Positions 43,975 to 55,059 of a DNA stretch of 64,000 nucleotides are shown here, piece by piece; the stretch's first letter is position 1, and every line of letters begins with the position of its first letter. Location: positions 155,672-219,671 of the forward strand of contig CACRXP010000635.1 of assembly GCA_902702965.1 (NCBI GenBank), written 5' to 3'. Origin of the DNA: Spirometra erinaceieuropaei (lineage: Eukaryota; Platyhelminthes; Cestoda; Diphyllobothriidea; Diphyllobothriidae). A program made the position numbers and the translations under genes. The notes under the pieces were generated by a model that did not search any database, had not been told where the DNA came from, and saw only the letters and a list, made by a program, of their open reading frames with translations.

Positions 43975-46900
43975 GTGAGTGGTTTAAAGGTGCGATTATA
44001 TAAAAGCTTAAATAGCAAAAATAGTCCTTTTTTAATCTACAAAACAATAAAAGATCAAGGCCCGTAAGCCGGCAACGTTCTTGGTAAGACAAATGTCGAT
44101 GTTTCAGGGCTAAGACTCTCTTGGTAAAAAAGTGTTGAACGGATTCTACTTTCTTCCGCTCAGTAGCACGCATGAGGCTAAATAAAAGCGAACAGTATTC
44201 CAGGCCCTATCTAACGTACATGTTGAAAAGGCGCGTTCTAATATCCCTAATTTTAAAGTTTCGGAGGATAAACCCAGTCGTTCTACGTGCTTTGGAGACT
44301 CAAGGCACAGTGCTCCGAGAGATTGAGGCTCTTGGAGTATGATACGCACAGATCCTTAATAACCCCAGATACATTTATGGCGTGACCTTCAATACTTAGT
44401 TGAGGTTGGCGGTCGTCGCCAACCACCATGACTGAGCACTTATGCCAAGAAAGAGAAAGGCGCCATGTGCGGCACCAGTGGTCAAAAGCCTGTAGATCGC
44501 TCTTTAGGATCATCGGCATACATGAAAGGCTTACCATTCTGAAATAAATCGGGTACATCATTAACTAAAGGACAAAATAAGAGCGGGTCGAGTACACTAC
44601 CCTGAACGACACCACTCCTCACACGTGTAAGGTTGTAGATAGCATTGGAACTCTTAACTCGTTGTGTACAAGTGCCCGGGTAAGAGGATATAAAATTCAA
44701 ACGTTTCTCACCTATTCCGAAAGAGGACAGTTTCAAGAGAAGAAGAACATGGTCAAAACGATCAAAAGCCTTAGTGAAATCAAAATATACTGTGTAAAGT
44801 GCAAAACCATTGTCCCTAAATTGCAGAACATAGTCAAAGAAAGAGAGTTGACAGGTGTCACAAGATCGAGCTTTGAGGAATCCATGCTGAGCAGCACTCA
44901 GTAGGTTATTCACTGTTAAGTGACACATCATCTTATCTTTGATCAATGTCTCTAAGATCATCGAAACAGCGGGGAGGGGGGGTGTTTATTGGCCGAAAGT
45001 CATCAAATGACGTCGATTTGTCGTGCTTAGGAATGGGCAAAATGTGTGATTCCTTCCACAGTGTAAGAAAAGTTCCACTTTCAAGAGCGAGATTAAATAT
45101 CTTGCATAAGAGGGATGGGAAAATCGTATTTGCATCGGCTTTTAAAATGCTTACTGGGACACCATCAGGTCCTGGACTATAAGATTGACGAAAACGTCGA
45201 ATCGCAACAGTCACATCCCACAGAGTGAAAGTTATAGTTTATAGATTTGCCCTAGTCAGTGTCTAAATGGCCGTAAGCGAAGTGGTCGAGTCCTCAATAA
45301 ACGTTTTGGACAGGAAATCATTTAAGCTATCCGCGGTTAACTGGGCATCAACTATGGGATTCCCGAGAGCGTCTCGGAGGATGGGATGCTGCGTCTTTCG
45401 GTGAGTTCGTATCCTTCTAGAGAAAAGTTTCGAAACACTTAACGAATGGTTTTACGTAAACTGGATCTCCTCGGCTAGCTGTTTTTCTTCAGAAAATCTA
45501 TTAACCCGCTCAAAAATATCACAAATCAAGGGCAGGACAGGAACGGCGTTGTGAAGATGGACTTGACGAGAAAGTCTGCGCAACCTGCGACGAAAGGGCA
45601 AGGGTAGAAAAACCTCATCCCCGACATCAATAATTTTCTTACGGGGGACAAAACGAGAAATAGGCGGATCCAAAATTTCGTACAGTTTTGCTGTGCAAAC
45701 ATTTACATCCGAACTAAAGAAGAAATCAGTCCAGTCGTAGGAATTAAGGTGTGTTAATAATTCGGTGGAGCGAGTTGATCGGAAATTGCGGAAAAAGCTA
45801 TACTTTGGAGACAACGTTTTGTCAGCCTCAAGTTCCAACGTTGAAAGAACTATGTCATGGTCTGAGTTTCCGAGTGGGCCAAGAGATGACAAAGGCGAAG
45901 GTATGCAGCTTCTACCAAAAATCAGGTAACGTATGCTTGATCCCCGGGTAGGAAAATCGGCAACCGGAGTCCACATCCCAACATCCACAGCCTCAAGACA
46001 GTCTTCGCACTTTCTTGGGCCTGAAGGCGGAGACCAGCGGAGGCTGATGCCCACGTCTCAGTTACTAAAACAATATCTGGACAATGAACGAACACCATAG
46101 TCTAAAGCAAAGGCATCTTATAAAGCAAGGATCTGTCATTTAAAACAAAACGTTTGTGGGGAAAGGCTGTTTGTTTCTGAGGTATGTGGGCTACGTCGTC
46201 CAGTGCTTGGCTGCCCACGGAACAAACGATCCGGATGTACCCATCCGGTTCTGCGAAAAATTTTGTGACATTAAAAGATTCTGATGTGGATAAAAAGGGT
46301 TAGGACTTGGGAGAGGAAATGACGGGCAGGTAAACTGGTAACCACTGTTGGCTAACTAATTTTCAGCCGGAAATCCGCGGGCAGATACTGCAACACATTC
46401 CCGTCGGAACAAAACTCAGGATCGGATGAGTTAACTGCTCCAGTATGAACACTAGCATGAGGAATACCTTGGTAAAACGGCCGTAGTGGAATAAAGTTAG
46501 GGGGTGTGGGACGCATTGCTTCCATTGGAGCAAGAGTTCTATGAATCGGCGGGAAAATCGGCATATTCGGCCTAACTGCCTCGATATGAGGGCTGGGGGG
46601 CAGTTGGGAACACGCTACATTTTGAGTCGGGGTATTTGAGGCACTGTTAGCCGATTGTGGAGGAAAAGATTTTATAATGGTGCTGGATTTATCGGGTGTC
46701 CGAGTAGCTGAGACAGCAAATGGATTTGCGTTTGACTTAGACACATGCTTAGGCTTACTAAGGGTTGCTGGGGGAGTCGATAGAGGCGTGTTTATACCAG
46801 GCGTGTTGGTGCGTATAAAGATCTCAGCATCTCAGTCGAATGCCCTACGCTATTGACGATATCGTGACGTGCAGAGGCCGCAGATAGTGTTGTAGAAAAC

Positions 46901-47642
46901 TTTTTCAAACTGACAGTAGGTCTCATTATCTTGTTGTTGGCTTTTGCCGATTGTAATTTATTCGGTTTCGCTGAAGTGGTGTGAGGTCCGGCAAAACGGA
47001 GCAGCGTCATTTACGGCAGAATTCTCTAGTTATCTCCCTCCTCGACAAGATAAAATGGACTTCTATCATGGAGAAAAGGGTAACTAGTATCGGCGCATTA
47101 CGCCTAAGCGAGCGCAGTCGTTTAGCTTGTGCGACACTGAAACTCGAGCCACAACTTTGTAGAAACAAATGCGCTCCCTCCATAGCCGATAAGTGGCTCG
47201 GAATGTTTCGCAGTACGAAATTTTGCTTGCGTTTAATTCTCTCCTCGGTTTCAGAACTTATTACCCCTATAAGTTTAAAAGCTTGTTCAATTAATTTTTC
47301 AGAAGTGCTGTTTATGTCACCATAAATCAACTGATCGAGTATTTCGTCGGCTGATGGCTTGTGACGACTAGCAGAGGTGTTGTTTTGGATGACTAGAGGG
47401 TCAAGACGTTCTAAGTGTACTGAAGGGATTTGTGAGTTAACCATATCTGCAGAAGGCGAAGAACATATGTTGGCACCTGCTGTGTCTCCGGTCAAGATTC
47501 TAGCACCCAGAGACGGTGGGGAGGCCTCAAGATTTTTTCTTTTACCACGTGCTCTGCGGGGCATTACGGACAAGATAAGTTTTTCGTTGCAGTGCAAGGA
47601 TCGATACGTTGCTAACGTACAGAAAAACGCACTGAATAGCAA
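43975..47642 (-). mobile_element. CR1-like non-LTR retrotransposon with ORF1, endonuclease and reverse transcriptase (second family)
   Basis: Read on the minus strand from 47642. An ORF1-like protein (47642-47007) has a basic start (MPRRARGKRK) and a block KQNFVLRNIPSH ... AKRLRSLRRNAPILVTLFS, as in CR1-type ORF1. Pro/Ser-rich ORF1 pieces follow (47010-46352). The endonuclease then shows LNDRSLLYKM ... CPDIVLVTET (46170-46055) and GNSDHDIVLSTLELEAD (about 45890). The RT has YSPGPDGVPVSIL and WKESHILPIPK (45214-44940), AAQHGFLKARSC, VYFDFTKAFDRFDHVLLLLK, GVVQGSVLDPLLF and MYADDPK (44961-44482). The C-terminal end is VESVQHFFTKRVLALKHRHL (44150-44090). Frameshifts and stops break it, but all modules are present in order. 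It is distinct in sequence from the copy at 42049. Confidence 0.88.
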
Positions 47643-48190
47643 GAACTACTGTTATTTAACTACGAAAACTAGAAAGAGATACTCTGGAACGGAGTCAAAA
47701 CAAAGGTTTTTTTTACAAAATATGACTATTATGCCAGACTGTAAAACAAAACTGGGAAAAATCATACCTTATATTAAAAGAGAACTATTAAAAGGGACTG
47801 AAGTAAAAAAACAGGCATTAATTGCTTAAGAATATCCAAGTAAATTCTAAGCTTTCGTTATCTTTGAATTTGACCTGCGCAACTTGAGCTTGACCTTGCC
47901 GTGCTGATATGTAGGTTTTTTAGTCTATGTCTGGAAATAGGGTTTCCAAAGGCTATGCCTATCTCACTTATATATTCTGAATAGTAGTATATTATATTAT
48001 ACTGAATATGCAAAGTCTTATAAAATAGGTTTACTATTGTATATGACCAATGTACTATTGTACATGCATATATGTATCTTCACTCATGTTGAAATATGTA
48101 TGTGTATAGGTATTGCCAACTGAGCGAAAATGCGCGTCCCCAGGGATAAGTGAGAAGAAAAGGCGATCACGGGAACCATAGGTTTAATCG
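47640..48190. other. AT-rich flank, no gene
   Basis: Low-complexity A/T-rich sequence with tatata/tatgtata stretches (47960-48110) between the CR1-like 5' end and the PLE 3' end. It may include the 5' untranslated region of the CR1-like element. Confidence 0.35.
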
Positions 48191-48197
48191 CCTGAAG

Positions 48198-48227
48198 TTT
48201 CGAAAGCAGACAAACTTTCATTGTCTG
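48198..48227 (-). ncRNA. Hammerhead-ribozyme-like motif overlapping a PLE stop codon (copy 6)
   Basis: The minus strand reads CAGACAA (two mismatches to CTGANGA), then GAAAGT facing GCTTTC (6 bp with one G-U) around a TTGTCT loop, then a perfect GAAA and CTTCAGGCGATTAA. Stem II is entirely different in sequence from the other copies yet still pairs. In the PLE frame the same bases read S-D-N-E-S-L-S-A-F-E-T-S-G-D-stop. The stop codon lies in the 3' segment where the cleavage site would be. The core changes suggest it is inactive now. Confidence 0.5.
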
Positions 48228-51030
48228 AGGTAGGTTCTGTACAACGCCTCGCAAAATTTATGGGTGCTGAGCATGTCGGCGTGCTGTCATTCCTACTGCT
48301 AGCCGTGCAGGCTGCACTGCAGATGGGGGGAGAATTAAATCGCCGTCAGACTGGGCGGCGCCTTTTTCCCTCTCTTCGTCGGGGAGCGGTGTCGGGATGG
48401 TGGCGGTATTGACCTCGTCTGCATTGCCCGCATTCGTTGTGCGTGACCCATATTCGCTTGCATCTGTGTTCCTGCCTTCGATTCCGTTGATTGTGCCGCA
48501 CTCGTAGGGCCTGGTAGGCTGCCTGAAGAATCGTGCAGAGGGTGATGGGAGTTGCTTCGGTGTGCCAGGCTTCAAGCTTTTCCCCGGTTGTCTGGCCATA
48601 ACCTCGGCCTAGGATTTCGGCGTTCTGAAAGGCGAAAGTTTGTCTCTAGGAAGCACAGTGCTCGGCCACCAGCGAGAGCTGGCCCAACCTTTTCACTGCC
48701 CTTGCGTGCACACTCATGCGGGTCTGTAGACGTTTTCCGGTCTTTTCAACGTAGCTCGCGTTACAGGAACTGCACTGGACACGGCAGATGACGCTTACCG
48801 TTTCGCCTCGTGACAGAGGGGCCTTGGGTCTCATGGTGAGACGTCTTACTGTCGCCTCAGGTCTGTAAGGGACGCTGATCCCAAGTGGTTTTAAAAGCAA
48901 GCGACTGCTTTGGATACGTTCTTGATATGCAGTAGTGTCTGCCACACTTTTGGCCCCTCTGTCGTTGGCCTTATGGCTTTCTTTGGTTGTCTGCTGGGTT
49001 CTATGAAGTTGTGATGAAAATCCACCGAAGTTAGTGGAGTTCGGCTACGTTGTCGTCTGACTCGCTATAGTGAGTTTCCGCCCTCTCGTGAAGAGTTCGC
49101 ACGCAGCTAGGTTTGTGGTGCGGCGGGTGGTTACTGTAGTAACTTAGGACCCGGCGTGTGTTGATGGTCTTTCGATATACCGTCGTCTTTAGGCCCCCGT
49201 CGGTCTTACGGTGAACAAGGACGTATAGGAATTGTGAACTGAATGACAAGAAAATCAGAATTCAGGATCGCGTGAAACTCGGAGACAATCTCCCGCTTGA
49301 GGAGGACGAAGGTATCGTCCACATAACGCGTCCAAAATATTGGTCTGTAGATCGCGGACACCAGCGTCTCTTACTTTTGAAGGGCGGCCTCAGCAATGAA
49401 ACCATACCGTATCGAACACATCGGAGTCCCTTTGATTTACTCGTAGACCGTTCCCTCAAAGGCCAGAAAAGATTTTGAGGCAAAAATTGAACAGCTAGAT
49501 AAGGTGTGCTCATTTAATTTTATCTGCGGCTTTGTCATATTGACTCTCAAGTGGATCGCTGACAATTTTAACTGTAAGACTCTGGGGAAATGGAGGAAAA
49601 GCGTGACGTAACATCAACTGATACCATGACTTCGTCTGTGTTATGCTGTAATACTGGAATCTTAAGTCATTTTAAGTCACTTTATTAAGGGAATGAGTTT
49701 TTCGTCCTTGAGCTCCCTATTCATGTCGATAAACAGAAACAGAATCACCAATTACATCAGCAAATGCGGAAATTCAAAATTTGGCGGTAAGTGTGAGCCA
49801 GGCGTAAACTGCCGCAGCTAAAACAATCGTGATTATATTTACAGTAGTTTCTCAGCAAACGAACATCTCATCTACACTGTCGAATCCTTTAAGTGTAGAC
49901 CAGATGCTTATTTGCTGAGAAATTACTGTACATATAATCACGATTGTTTTAACGATGGCAGTTTGCGCCTGGCTCACACTTACCTCTAACTTTTGAATTT
50001 CCGCATTCGCTGATGTCATTGATGATTTATTTCTGTTTATCGATATGAATAGGAAGTTCAAAGGCGAACGCCTCATTCCATTAATAAAATGACTTAAACG
50101 CACGGCTGAGCGGACCGTTGTATCGGAGTCCGATGTGAGACAGTTCAGGCGTCGGAACAGCCACTTTGTTAGGTTGAATGTGAGTGTTTCGCGCAAACAT
50201 ACGATTGGTCAAAGTGGGGTGCCAGGCTTGTGCACTTTTGGTAGCCCATAGAATCTCGCCATGGCCGAATCTGTTGGTTTAATGGCAAGTCGTTCTGCAT
50301 TTGAGATGGCACCGTTGCTCTGCCACGTTACGTGCGTCGTGTTGATTTATTCCGCTAGCTTCTTCATCGGATCTCCATCGCACCTGATATACGCAAGATG
50401 GTCATCGAGCAGGGCGTTAGCCCTCCGAAGGTACTCAGACTTATCGAGTAATACCGTGGGGCATCCCTTGTCGGCTGGCAGTACACAGTGCTTCTCTCCG
50501 CCTTCAGTGTATCGAGGACGTCTTGCTCCGCCCTCGGAATTGCTGTACGCGGTCTGTAGCTGTCAGCTGAGATACTTTCAATCGTCCTGCACCTGGGAGT
50601 GTCCGAGGACCGACTCGATGCTAGTCAAAGGACTGACTTGATCAGCGTCCGCGGTATTAAAGCTTACTACATGTTGTAGCTTTTGAAACTGCACTGGCGT
50701 CAGTTATTTAGAGGATATATTGCAGACCAGTGTCTCATTGGGATCTTTTGTGGCTGGGCTCAATTTTTGAAATTTATCTCGCAACGCCCTATCTCGTACA
50801 GATCTCAGTTCTCTGGTTCGACTGCCGATCGCTCGTTCCAACAGTGTTGTAGCGTCCTCTCCAATGAGCTCCGAACACTTCTAAATTACCCGGCTCAAGA
50901 CTCTGCGGTATTTCTGCAGTCGCAAATGACGATCCTGAATAAGTACACGAGTCATTCGTCTGCTGTGTTTGAGTCCTGGGGAGAGCTGGATGCTAGGCGT
51001 TGCACGGTGAGACTGTGTTATTTAGTTTGT
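48228..51030 (-). mobile_element. Penelope-like element, longest copy (N-terminus to C-terminus), interrupted by an insertion
   Basis: On the minus strand the order is complete. N-terminal region: SFNTADADQVSPLTSIESVL, about 50660-50595. Then VLPADKGCPTVLLDKSEYLR and LARFYGLPKVHKPGTPL-type text (here AMARFYGLPKVHKPG), 50480-50215. RT: NLTKWLFRRLNCLTSDSDTT (50185-50110); an insertion (49661-50098); DEVMVSVDVTSRFSSI (about 49640-49595). Then the YxDD-containing palm in a shifted frame (49500-49300). Then TRRVLSYYSNHPPHHKPSC (49170-49110). The GIY-YIG endonuclease is VSVICRVQCSSCNASYVEKT (48800-48740) with R-L-Q-T-R-M-S-V-H. A C-terminal extension with GEKLEAWHTEATPI runs to the stop in the hammerhead-like motif. 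It has several stops and shifts. The plus-strand frames at 50261-51036 are shadows. Confidence 0.88.
49661..50098. repeat. Palindrome of two opposed CR1-like 3' ends inserted in the PLE
   Basis: The arms 49661-49878 and 49892-50098 are inverted copies of each other around a loop of roughly 13 bases. Paired blocks include AAAACAATCGTGATTATAT with ATATAATCACGATTGTTTT, GTGAGCCAGGCG with CGCCTGGCTCAC, and the outer AAGTCATTTT with AAAATGACTT. The right arm on + encodes the CR1 C-terminal signature (ESFKCRPDAYLL) followed by the 3' tail seen at 40291-40465 and 43700-43850. The left arm is the same in reverse. Both outer ends are thus CR1 3' ends. Confidence 0.85.
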
Positions 51031-51039
51031 CCTTAAAAT

Positions 51040-51440
51040 AATGCGATGTCTATGTGAAATAATCCGAATGAATCTGTTTTGGTGCGAAATAAATAAACGA
51101 ATTGTTTTATCAAGTTTTAGAATAGGTAGAAAAGTGTTGAAAAACTCCTTCTTTTGGAAGAGAGTGGTTTAATTAACTGTTAAGGAGGAAAAACCCGTCG
51201 CCCATGAAAGGGTGAATATGCAGGTCAGACAGGACTGATTTGCATATGGTAGTATGTGTATAGATTTGGAGGGTTAGAGGCAGAGCCCTTGATGACCCTA
51301 CTTATGTACCGTGCTTTCGCAGATTCGCACTCAAAATAAAATTACAGATATTTACAATGTGATCGCGTGATAGTAAAATCGTAATGATAGGGAGGTGAAT
51401 CGGGTCACTGCAAGTTTGTGCAGAGGGATTGTATATGACA
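51040..51440. other. No recognisable gene
   Basis: Short intergenic stretch with an ATAATAAATAAACG-like A/T patch and no domain-bearing frame. Confidence 0.35.
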
Positions 51441-51445
51441 GTGTT

Positions 51446-51769
51446 TTACAGAACTGGCTGTGGGTAGTCGTGTTGTAAAAGCTGGTTTCTGTCGAAAATT
51501 AGGCGAGCGAGTTTTCTTTTAAACATGTAAATTGTGTCAGCCGTCACCATCTCGCTTGGAATCAAGTTCCATGGTCGGACAACCCGCTGGCTGAATGAAA
51601 GCTTTCTACGGTCTAACCGCGTGCGCTCACACTTGGCTTTGTAGGCATACTTACTTGTACTTGATACGGCTGCGCTTATGCCTGATCTAGCCGGCCTCGA
51701 TGATGTCCCAAAATGTACATCTCTACGCGTGCTTTGATGGGACCCCGACGGGTCTTTAATAAAAATCAT
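51446..51769 (-). pseudogene. Non-LTR retrotransposon C-terminal fragment
   Basis: The minus-strand translation has KYAYKAKCERTRLDRRKLSF, then SQRVVRPWNLIPSEMV and a segment TIYMFKRKLARLIFDR. This is the usual end of CR1-type RT proteins. It directly abuts the 3' end of the SR2-like copy at 51770, so it may be the remainder of the CR1-like element at 52745-54040 that the SR2-like copy split. Confidence 0.65.
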
Positions 51770-52745
51770 CTATCTGTCTATCTGCGGCAGCACATCTGGA
51801 GAGCTCAACCCATTCCCTTCGCCAACGACGTAGACCGAATACCGAAGGTCCAGGAACCACCTCCATTTCTTGACGGACAGTGTCGAGCCAGGTTTTGAAC
51901 TGACCCCCTCTTCGACGCCTCCAATTGGGCAACCGTGCCGGATCGAGGACAGTAACACTGAGCTCCTGAGGTGGACGACGAAGAACATGCCCGAACCACC
52001 TCAGTCGTCTTTCTTGGATGGCCTGAGTTATCCTTGCGATGTTGTCGCAGCGAGCGCGGACTGTCTCATTTGAGACGAAGTCGGTAAACTTCCCTCGAGG
52101 GATGGTCCTCAAGCAGTGGTGGTCAAATACCTCCAGTTTTCGCTCATCTTCCACGCGCAAAGCCCAGCATTCACAACCGTAGAGAAGGACAGACCGGACA
52201 GATGCACGGTACACGCGAATCTTAGTGGTGATGAATATGTCGCGTCGGATTCATAGGCATTTTCTAAGGCTTTACAAAACCCGTTGGGCAGCATCGATTC
52301 GGGAGGCAATGTCGTCCTTACTCTGTCCATTAGGCAGCAGCCTAGCTCCGAGGTATTTAAAACTGTCCACTTCTTCAAGTTGACAGCCATCAATCCCCAG
52401 GGGTGCCTTCTCCTGGTCAGGGATGCAGCCTGAGAATACTTTGGTCTTCCCAGCGTTTATGGACAAACCGACTGATTTAGCTACCTCGTTCACCCGTGAC
52501 ACCATAGACTGCAGATCACCAAAACTTGAAGCAAGTAAGGCGATATCATCGGCATAGTCGAGATCAGTCAGTCGATGTCCGGGTGCAAATTCAACGCCGT
52601 CACTGTAGCGTAGGACCGCCCCAAGGATCCAGTCAATAGCGCAATTGAACAGCATGGGTGACAGGATACAACCCTGTCGAACGCCAGACCGAAAACCGAA
52701 CTGTTGGGAAAGATTGTAGGCATAACTGTTTAATTGGTTTGTACT
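51760..52745 (-). mobile_element. RTE/SR2-like non-LTR retrotransposon, 5'-truncated, nested in a CR1-like copy
   Basis: On the minus strand: SGVRQGCILSPMLFNCAIDW (RT motif B), LTDLDYADDIALLASSFGDL (YADD catalytic box), VGLSINAGKTKVFSG, a beta-strand block FKYLGARLLPNGQSKDDI, then SVLLYGCECWALR and ERRLRWFGHVLRRPPQELSV in the C-terminal domain (52214-51756). The 3' end carries a short GATAGACAGATAGAT-type tail at 51770-51785, as RTE elements often do. There is one frameshift near 52260. At the 5' edge the frame continues directly into CR1-like protein sequence, marking the junction near 52745. Confidence 0.85.
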
Positions 52746-54040
52746 GACAAATTCAAAGACGACCTCCGTTCTTATTGAGCAAACTTGGCCAAGGACAATC
52801 CGGAATGTCCAGAGTGGACAGCAGTTTAGTTGCCTATAGGAGTGAGGGAATAAGTCCAACACATTCAGCCTCTCCTGGTAGGGTAAATGCTTTAGACCAT
52901 CGGCCATCTTAGTTGCTCCGCGTCGCCTCTGTTCGAGTAAGTCGATATAATTCCTCACCCATGGTGAGGCTGCTGACATTTCATACTCTAGATGGGATTT
53001 TACAAAGGCGTCAAAAAGTCTTTCGAAGAGTTCGGAAGGAATTACTTAAATGCATGCCTGATCCGGTGTAGAATACTCGTTGCCTTATGGGCCATCTTTC
53101 TACAGTGTTCTGATGGCATTAGATTTGTGGTCGTTCATACACCCAGGTATCTGTGTCTTTCTACAATTTCTAACGCCGTCCCATCAATATGGTACTGATG
53201 TTTGGAAGTGGCATTTCGGCCGTTGTTCAGGTGCAATACCACGCATTTGGATGCGTTTAACTTCAAATGCCATCTGTTCGACCAAACACACAGTTTGTCG
53301 ATGTTCGACTGCAACTTCTTTGCGTCATCATCACATTTGACTTCAATCCATATTTTTCTGTCATCCGCGAACATGAGGGCCTCGCAATTCACTTCGCTGA
53401 TGCAGTCATTAACATAAATTAGGAAGAGTATTGGGCCTAAAGCATAACCCTGTGAGACACCACATTCCACCTTTGCCCATTCTGAGGTATAGTGGTCAAC
53501 GACGACTCTTTGAACTCTGGAGGACAGAAAACTCCTGAACTATTTAAACATTCATCCTTAAATTCCTACACCCCAGCTCTTCTGTAAGAGAAGCCTATGT
53601 GGGACACTATCAAACGCCTTCTTTAAGTCAAAAATATGACATCCACTGGATAACCCTTATCGGTAGCTCTTGTGCATTTCTCGTGCGAGTAAAGAACACT
53701 CGTTAGGCAGGAGCGCCCTGCACGAAAGCCATGTTGGGCATCACATACTATTTTGTTCCGTTCCAGGTATTTCATCAAGTGTCTTTTGATAACGCGTTAC
53801 ATTATTTTACAGGCTATGCAAGTAAGACTGACGGGACGATAATTTCCACAGTCAAGTTTTGAGTCTCCTCTATGAATCGGAGTGAAGAGTGCGTTCTTCC
53901 ATTCTTCCGGGAGTTCGCCTTCTTCAAACGACTTTTGAAATATTGCGGACAGTGGTTCGCACAGTTCATTGGCAAGTTTACTAGGTGCTAATGCGAGCAG
54001 TCTATCCGGGCCAGGCGCTTTGGCAGGTTCGTGAATGGAA
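52745..54040 (-). mobile_element. CR1-like non-LTR retrotransposon, decayed copy interrupted by the SR2-like element
   Basis: The minus strand starts near 54040 with KAPGPDRLLALAPSKLANEL, then NYRPVSLTCIACKIM (about 53830), CDAQHGFRAGRSCLTSV (about 53740), CGVSQGYALGPILFLIYVND (53460-53400), ALMFADDRKIWIEVK (FADD box, 53380), LHLNNGRNATSKHQYHIDGT, and near 52950-52760 the thumb region (ATKMADGLKHLPYQERLNVL). Stops occur around 53520-53650. The C-terminal end is missing at the junction with the SR2-like copy. Confidence 0.82.
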
Positions 54041-54224
54041 ATGCAAATGACTGCTAAAGTTTAACCGTAGTAAGTGTGTCGCACTGCGATTAAAAACGAA
54101 GAAGGAGCAAACAAATGGAGGGGATTCTTAACCTCATTGACGGAAGGTACGTTTTGAATCCAACCTAACAAAAAGACCATGGGATCAACAGTTGTCGTCT
54201 CTAAAACCCTCTTCTCAATGCGTT

Positions 54225-54835
54225 AGGGTGGCCAAAAGGGCAACCAGTATTCCTTTCGTCATTAAAAGAGCATTTATAGATATAGATAAGGAGCTGTTTA
54301 GGAAAGTATACAGAGCCTTTATTCGTTTGTAGCTGGAATATTAAATCCAATCGTGGCGCCCCTGGCTGAAAAAGGCTGTAAGTTGCTGGAAAGAGTTCAG
54401 AGGTGAGCGATCAAAATTGTGAAAGGCCTTTAGAAATTCTCTTGCAGTTTCAGACTTGATGAGCTTAACATATTTCCTCTTGAGTACAGGCAGATCAGAG
54501 GACATCTCAAACAGAACTGCCGGATTATGAGAAATGGGAATTGTGCCCTATATTTCGGCGATTTCTCCGCCACCACCACAGCAACAAACCTGCATGGGGA
54601 CTACCTTAAACCCCAAAGATCTCTACCCTACCTGGATGTTCGTAGGTACTCGTCTTCGCAGCGCGTTGTTGATGTCTGGAGCTGACGTCCCGAGGCTGCG
54701 ATGAGTGCGGAATCAACAGAGACGTTTAAACAAACACTGGATGCGCATTTGCCCGAAAAATACCGCTTAGCTGGACAGGACAGCTCCGTTATACAAAAAC
54801 CGACGTTTGTATACACCTACCGCTAATAGGGACGA
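54225..54835 (+). mobile_element. CR1-like non-LTR retrotransposon 3' fragment
   Basis: The plus strand holds the RT C-terminal region in shifting frames: FIDIDKELFRKVYRAFIRL, IQSWRPWLKKAV, then a tail near 54690-54790 comparable to ESFKCRLDAH in other copies (here ESTETFKQTLDAHLPE). Frameshifts are frequent. It faces away from the copy at 52745-54040. Confidence 0.65.
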
Positions 54836-55059
54836 TTTTTATTTCGCATTTGACATTATCATCCATAAGTGAGGGTGCCCGCGTTACAGTCCCGCATTTT
54901 GAAAGATGATATTCAGTAAAATGTACATGTTCCTGACATTTTAATGCGATGTTTGTGTGAAGTTGAACATTATGTTTACCGTATATGTGTTGGAAGGGTG
55001 CTTATGCTTATTCGTCGAATGACGTAAAGTGTCCATGGTTGATGAGAGGTTGAATGTGT

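Noticed and set aside
50261..51036. Plus-strand frames of 117-126 residues
   Set aside because: The minus strand here encodes PLE protein with family motifs, so these are shadows.
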